Below, one piece after another: positions 5,745 to 9,490 of a stretch of 9,490 nt of DNA. The stretch is from Alcaligenaceae bacterium (GTDB lineage Bacteria; Pseudomonadota; Gammaproteobacteria; Burkholderiales; Burkholderiaceae), in assembly GCA_947372575.1 (NCBI GenBank), contig CANBUF010000046.1, positions 1-9,490 of the forward strand. Reading direction: 5' to 3'. The stretch's first letter is position 1. Every line of letters starts with the position of its first letter. Both the position numbers and the translations under genes were made by a program. The notes under the pieces are model-generated. The model saw nothing but the letters and a program-made list of their open reading frames with translations. It searched no databases and had not been told where the DNA came from.

Positions 5745-6748
5745 GCGAAGCAAACACACCAACTAAGCCACGTTTGACCACGTCAGCCATGATCGCTTCG
5801 ATCGCCTCGGAAGGTCAGCGCGTGATCGCTGCGCCCTTTGGTAAAGCGCTGGTTGAATTGGGAAAACAACGCAGCGATATCGTTGGACTGACGGCCGATC
5901 TGGCCAAATACACCGATCTGCATTTATTTGCCCAAGCCTATCCAGAGCGATTTTTCCAGATGGGCATGGCAGAACAGTTATTGATGGCAGCGGCGGGTGG
6001 GATGGCAAAAGAAGGCTTCGTTCCCTTTGCCACCACATATGCTGCATTCGGCACACGACGCGCCTATGACTTCATTCATCAGGTGATTGCCGAAGAACAT
6101 CTGAACGTCAAAATTTGCTGCGCCTTACCTGGGCTGACAACCGGATACGGCCCCAGCCATCAAGCCACTGAAGATTTGGCGATGATGCGCGGGATTCCCG
6201 GCATGACGATTGTCGATCCCTGCGATGCCTTGGATATCGAACAGGCTGTGCCCCAGATCGCAGCGCATAACGGCCCGGTATACATGCGCCTATTGCGCGG
6301 AGGTGTTCCGCTCGTGCTCGATGAGTATGACTATAAGTTCGAACTCGGCAAAGCTAAATTGCTCTGCGATGGGAACGATGTGCTTATCATTTCCAGTGGA
6401 TTCATGACCATGCGTGCACTGGAAGTCGCACAAACGCTAGCAACCGATCAAGTCGGCGTAGCAGTCTTGCATTGCCCGACCATCAAGCCACTGGACGAAG
6501 CGACCATCATCGAAGCAGTTCGCTATCGCCATCGTCTGGTCGTAGTTGCTGAAAATCATTCCGTCGTGGGCGGTTTGGGCGAGTCGGTGGCAAGCGCGCT
6601 CTTGCGTCATCGCGTCCAACCAGCAGGATTCCAGCTGGCCGGCTTACCGGATGAATTCTTGGATGCAGGTGCTTTGCCCACGCTTCATGATCGTTATGGC
6701 GTGAGTCGTGACGTCCTTGCTGCACGAATTAAAGCCTGGTTGGGATAA
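5741..6748 (+). CDS. Split transketolase-like enzyme, C-terminal (catalytic Glu) subunit
   Basis: A 335-residue protein with the pyrimidine-binding and C-terminal domains of transketolase. The ATG at 5741 overlaps the preceding stop, and AGAAGGA (5726-5732) lies upstream, so the two chains are translationally coupled at about 1:1. Glu78 in GMAEQ is the residue that activates ThDP. His140 in GPSHQATED matches the conserved active-site His. The Asp before that His motif in E. coli (Asp469), which reads the acceptor hydroxyl, is Tyr137 here. The Arg near the N-terminus that helps bind substrate phosphate (R-x-x-x-G-K-A-L style) is missing, with IAAPFGKAL in its place. Arg186 (LLRGG) remains. The C-terminal domain begins around residue 210 with a typical DVLIISSG. 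The active site looks functional but is not tuned like a pentose-phosphate enzyme. Confidence 0.88.
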   Translation: MSEANTPTKPRLTTSAMIASIASEGQRVIAAPFGKALVELGKQRSDIVGLTADLAKYTDLHLFAQAYPERFFQMGMAEQLLMAAAGGMAKEGFVPFATTYAAFGTRRAYDFIHQVIAEEHLNVKICCALPGLTTGYGPSHQATEDLAMMRGIPGMTIVDPCDALDIEQAVPQIAAHNGPVYMRLLRGGVPLVLDEYDYKFELGKAKLLCDGNDVLIISSGFMTMRALEVAQTLATDQVGVAVLHCPTIKPLDEATIIEAVRYRHRLVVVAENHSVVGGLGESVASALLRHRVQPAGFQLAGLPDEFLDAGALPTLHDRYGVSRDVLAARIKAWLG

Positions 6749-6803
6749 CCCGCCTTTTTCTGACTAACCCGATTTAATTTTTAAAAATATTGGAGTTCTT
6801 ACT

Positions 6804-7553
6804 ATGCTTCTTAAAGATAACGTTGCAATTATTACTGGTGGCGCAGGCCAAAATGGTCTGGGTTTCTCTACGGCACGCACCTTGGCTGAGCAGGGCGCTC
6901 GGGTTGTGATTCTGGATCTGGCTGGTGCTGATCCCGCAGCGGCTGCTGCGCGTCTGGGTCCGCAGCACCTTGGCATCGTTGCTGATGTGACGGACAAAGC
7001 TTCGTGCGAACAAGCTATCCAGACCGTCTTGGCGCAATTGGGGCGTGTCGATGTGCTGGTCAACAACGCTGGGATTACCCAACCACGTAAAACAGTTGAT
7101 ATCACAGGCGCAGATTACGATGCAGTTCTTGACGTCAGCCTGCGTGGAACATTGAACATGTCCCAAGCCGTGATTCCTGCCATGCGTGCAGCCAAGTCAG
7201 GTTCGATCGTTTGCATTTCCTCCGTATCCGCGCAGCGTGGTGGTGGCATTCTGGGTGGTCCACATTACTCAGCTGCGAAAGCGGGTGTGTTGGGTCTGGC
7301 ACGTGCCATGGCGCGTGAACTCGGTATCGATGGCATTCGCGTTAATTGTGTCGCGCCTGGTTTGATCGCGACGGATATCAACAAAGGACTTATCCCCGAA
7401 GACAAAAAGCAAGCCATTCTCGATCAGATTCCTTTGAATCGAATTGGTGAGCCAGCCGACGTTGCGGGTTGCGTAACTTTTCTTGCAAGCCCTCTCTCAA
7501 AATATTGCACAGGTATTACGCTGGATGTGAATGGCGGGATGCTCATTCACTAA
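6804..7553 (+). CDS. Short-chain dehydrogenase/reductase (classical SDR)
   Basis: A 249-residue cytoplasmic NAD(P)-dependent oxidoreductase of normal classical-SDR length. TGGAGQNGLG (11-20) is the nucleotide-binding loop, two residues longer than the usual TGxxxGxG. Asp38 after the second strand favours NAD over NADP. NNAG is at 87-90, the catalytic Ser is most likely Ser142, and Y155-S-A-A-K159 is the catalytic pair. The usual helix-4 Asn of the catalytic tetrad appears to be Ser112 (DVSLRGT). TGGAG (6791-6795) gives a good ribosome site. It lies between the split transketolase and DctP genes and probably oxidises a hydroxyl of the imported compound to a ketone or reduces a product. FabG-like annotation would be generic; substrate unknown. 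Confidence 0.92.
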   Translation: MLLKDNVAIITGGAGQNGLGFSTARTLAEQGARVVILDLAGADPAAAAARLGPQHLGIVADVTDKASCEQAIQTVLAQLGRVDVLVNNAGITQPRKTVDITGADYDAVLDVSLRGTLNMSQAVIPAMRAAKSGSIVCISSVSAQRGGGILGGPHYSAAKAGVLGLARAMARELGIDGIRVNCVAPGLIATDINKGLIPEDKKQAILDQIPLNRIGEPADVAGCVTFLASPLSKYCTGITLDVNGGMLIH

Positions 7554-7586
7554 TGGCATCTTTTCTTTTAAAAACCGGAGACAAAC

Positions 7587-8618
7587 ATGAGACAAAAAAA
7601 ATTGCCAGTAATCAACAAGACACGCCGTCAATGTCTGGGGGCTGCGGCGGCCCTGCCTTTGTTCACCATCCTATCTGGACGTGCTGACGCGGCTGAGTTC
7701 ACCTATAAATTGGCAACAGGTCAGGATCCAAGCCATCCAGTTAACATCCGTGCGCAACAAGCCATTGAGCGCATTAAAGAAGCGACCAGTGGCCGTCTGG
7801 AGATCCGTTTGTTTCCAGCGAATCAGCTCGGCTCAGATACGGACTTGATGTCCCAGGTGCGCAATGGGGGTGTTGAGTTTTTTAACCAGGCCAGCTCAAT
7901 TCTGTCGACAATGGTACCCGCTGCAGGTATTGCAAATACCGGATTTGCGTTTAAGGACTCAGCCCAGGTTTGGCAAGCCATGGATGGCAAGCTTGGCACC
8001 TACGTGCGTGAACAGATTGCCAACGTTGGTCTGTTGACAATGGCACGTCCCTGGGAAAATGGCTTTCGCGAGATTACGACATCGACCAAGCCTATTCATA
8101 CCCCCGAAGATTTAAAAGGCGTGAAGTTACGCGTGCCGGCAGCTCCCATGTTGTCGACCTTGTTCACCGCTTTAGGTGGTAGTCCAAGCCCGATCAATTT
8201 CAATGAAGTCTATTCAGCCTTGCAGACAAAACTGGTTGAAGGACAGGAAAATCCTTTGGCAATTATTGCGACAGCACGTCTCTACGAAGTGCAGAAATAT
8301 TGCAGCATGACGAACCATGTCTGGGACGCTTACTGGATTCTGGGGAATCGTAAAGCCGTTGAAAGACTACCTAAAAACATTCAGGAAATCGTTTTCAATG
8401 AATTCGATCGTTCAACCAATGATCAGCGTGCGGATATCGCAGCACTGAGCGTGTCGTTGCGCGCAGACCTCGAGTCCAAGGGCTTGCAGTTCGTCGAGGT
8501 CGACAAACCTGCATTTAAGACGGCACTAGGCAAGACAACTTTCTACAAAGACTGGCGCGCTAAATTTGGTGAACAGGCTTGGAAATTACTTGAAGATGTC
8601 GTCGGTCCGCTGGGTTGA
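7587..8618 (+). CDS. dctP: TRAP transporter substrate-binding protein (DctP family)
   Basis: A 343-residue periplasmic binding protein. The N-terminus has a twin-arginine motif (T12-R13-R14-Q-C-L), a hydrophobic stretch (about 17-30) and a probable cleavage at ADA-AEF (after residue 35), so export by Tat is likely. Family hallmarks are present: LATGQDPSHP near the mature start, LKGVKLRVP with Arg182, which in characterised family members clamps the ligand carboxylate, then NEVYSALQ (206-213) and GQENP (219-223). The ligand should therefore carry a carboxylate. GGAG (7577-7580) precedes the ATG, 33 bases after the SDR stop. It delivers substrate to the fused permease at 3001-4863, and the enzymes between them probably metabolise it. 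Confidence 0.93.
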   Translation: MRQKKLPVINKTRRQCLGAAAALPLFTILSGRADAAEFTYKLATGQDPSHPVNIRAQQAIERIKEATSGRLEIRLFPANQLGSDTDLMSQVRNGGVEFFNQASSILSTMVPAAGIANTGFAFKDSAQVWQAMDGKLGTYVREQIANVGLLTMARPWENGFREITTSTKPIHTPEDLKGVKLRVPAAPMLSTLFTALGGSPSPINFNEVYSALQTKLVEGQENPLAIIATARLYEVQKYCSMTNHVWDAYWILGNRKAVERLPKNIQEIVFNEFDRSTNDQRADIAALSVSLRADLESKGLQFVEVDKPAFKTALGKTTFYKDWRAKFGEQAWKLLEDVVGPLG

Positions 8619-8643
8619 GTTTGAAGGACGACTCAATTTTTTT
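8615..8643 (+). terminator. Weak intrinsic terminator after dctP
   Basis: TTGAGT (8615-8620) pairs with ACTCAA (8631-8636) around a 10-base loop, followed directly by seven T residues (8637-8643). The arrangement is that of an intrinsic terminator, but the stem has only two G-C pairs, so partial read-through is expected. The dctP stop codon lies in the left arm. It could raise dctP message relative to the downstream transketolase. Confidence 0.45.
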
Positions 8644-8659
8644 AAATCTCTATGCCAAA

Positions 8660-8677
8660 CGTCGCACTGATGCGACG
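8660..8677 (+). other. Hairpin just before the second transketolase
   Basis: CGTCGCA (8660-8666) and TGCGACG (8671-8677) form a perfect, GC-rich 7-bp stem with a 4-base loop, 14 bases before the transketolase ATG. Together with the lack of a strong ribosome-binding sequence there, it may limit translation, or mark a processed 5' end. It is not followed by a T-run, so it is not an intrinsic terminator. Confidence 0.35.
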
Positions 8678-8691
8678 AAAGAATCTCTGCC

Positions 8692-9490
8692 ATGTCTACA
8701 CCTATGCCTACCCGCCTCGCCCATGCGATCCGTTTTCTTGCCATTGATGCGATTGTTCTAGCAGGCGAAGGGCATCAGGGGGTACCCTTGGGCATGGCAG
8801 AAATCGCGACTGCACTATACACCCGCCATTTACGTTTTATGCCCACGGATCCGACCTGGGCAGACCGCGATCGGGTGGTGCTCTCAAACGGTCACGGATC
8901 CATGCTGTTGTATGCGTTACTGTATTTGACAGGCTATGAGCATATTTCATTAGATCAGGTCAAACGTTTTCGTCAATTGGGATCGCACTGCGAAGGGCAT
9001 CCCAAAATCAATCCTGAGCATGGTATCGAAGTGACGACCGGACCGTTGGGGCAGGGCATAGCCAATGCGTTTGGCATGGCCGTAGCCGAAGCCTATCTGA
9101 ATCGGCGTTTCGGGCGCGAGCTGGTGAATCATTACACCTATGCATTTGTGGGGGATGGTTGTCTGCAGGAAGGCATTGGTCAGGAAATGATTTCTCTTGC
9201 CGGCCACTTGCGTCTGGGTAAGCTGATTTTACTTTGGGACGATAATCAAATTACTGATGATGGCAGTACTTCATTATCGATCAGTGAAGATGTCGCTGAA
9301 CGATTCCGTGTCGCGCAATGGCATGTGATCGAGGTAGACGGCCATGATCTGGAGGCGGTGTCCAGTGCAATTGAGCAAGCTAAACAAGATCCACGTCCTT
9401 CGTTGATCGCCTGCCGTACCGTCATTGCACGTGGTCTGGTCAGATTACAGGGACAACGCGGTGGCCATAGCGCCAGGCTGTTCCAGGAAG
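8692..9490 (+). CDS. tkt: Transketolase, N-terminal part (runs off the window)
   Basis: The frame is open from the ATG at 8692 to the window end (266 codons, no stop), starting MSTPMPTRLAHAIRFLAIDA. It carries transketolase features in order: GHQGVPLGMAEI with His28, SNGHGS with His68, EGHPK with His103, TTGPLGQG (115-122), then GDG (154-156) and DDNQ (183-186) of the ThDP/Mg site, and a GGHS with His259. The sugar-contacting histidines missing from the split enzyme upstream are all present here. That makes this the more canonical enzyme, interconverting ketose and aldose phosphates by two-carbon transfer. The C-terminal half would lie beyond the window, or the enzyme could also be split. A weak GAAAGAA (8676-8682 region) is the only ribosome-site candidate; a second ATG at 8704 is possible. 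Confidence 0.9.
   Translation, partial: MSTPMPTRLAHAIRFLAIDAIVLAGEGHQGVPLGMAEIATALYTRHLRFMPTDPTWADRDRVVLSNGHGSMLLYALLYLTGYEHISLDQVKRFRQLGSHCEGHPKINPEHGIEVTTGPLGQGIANAFGMAVAEAYLNRRFGRELVNHYTYAFVGDGCLQEGIGQEMISLAGHLRLGKLILLWDDNQITDDGSTSLSISEDVAERFRVAQWHVIEVDGHDLEAVSSAIEQAKQDPRPSLIACRTVIARGLVRLQGQRGGHSARLFQE

Noticed and set aside
4899..6748. Assignment of the split transketolase to the sulfosugar (sulfo-TK) or apiose pathway.
   Set aside because: Both known routes use split transketolases, but none of their other hallmark genes (sulfosugar isomerase, apulose kinase, glycosidase) is in the window, so the assignment would be a guess.
6764..7166. Open minus-strand frames opposite the SDR gene (and a similar one at 2279-2617 opposite the LysR gene).
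   Set aside because: They are antisense to well-supported genes, have no recognisable domain or ribosome site, and arise from the codon use of the real genes.

Overview
The window looks like a betaproteobacterial chromosome, most likely Burkholderiales (Alcaligenaceae-like). I infer this from the moderate GC content, the Tat-type TRAP binding protein, the GcvA-like LysR regulator, and the pairing of two bacterioferritin genes with bfd. It is a judgement from protein style, not a database match.

Region 1 (1-1500) is an iron-storage module. Two tandem bacterioferritin-family genes (152-637 and 648-1127) encode complementary subunits. The first keeps the di-iron ferroxidase ligands but has no haem-ligand Met52. 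The second keeps Met52 but has lost nearly all ferroxidase ligands. A convergent gene (1282-1494, minus strand) encodes the bacterioferritin-associated ferredoxin Bfd, which releases the stored iron. A long perfect hairpin built from a short repeated unit lies between the convergent genes.

Region 2 (1500-3000) is regulatory. It holds the bfd promoter region, a roughly 30-codon relic of a flavin amine oxidase, a GcvA-like LysR gene (1751-2638), and a 360-base gap in front of the next operon. The gap carries a large imperfect hairpin, a dyad fitting the LysR T-N11-A rule, mutually exclusive small hairpins, and a 26-codon leader ORF whose stop overlaps the ATG of the transporter gene. A related GAT-N11-ATC site lies in front of the LysR gene, which suggests autoregulation plus control of the downstream operon.

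Region 3 (3001-9490, continuing off the end) is a codirectional catabolic operon. It encodes a fused TRAP permease (DctQ-DctM), a split transketolase-like enzyme as N- and C-terminal subunits with overlapping genes, a short-chain dehydrogenase, a Tat-exported TRAP binding protein (DctP), and then the start of a second, unsplit and more canonical transketolase. The likely logic is uptake of an organic acid or polyhydroxylated compound by the TRAP system, redox conversion by the dehydrogenase, and ThDP-dependent C-C bond cleavage or transfer by the split enzyme. By eye the split enzyme lacks several residues that canonical transketolases use to hold phosphorylated sugars, so its substrate is probably not a standard pentose-phosphate intermediate. 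This operon is the best candidate here for an undescribed pathway. The substrate cannot be read from the sequence.
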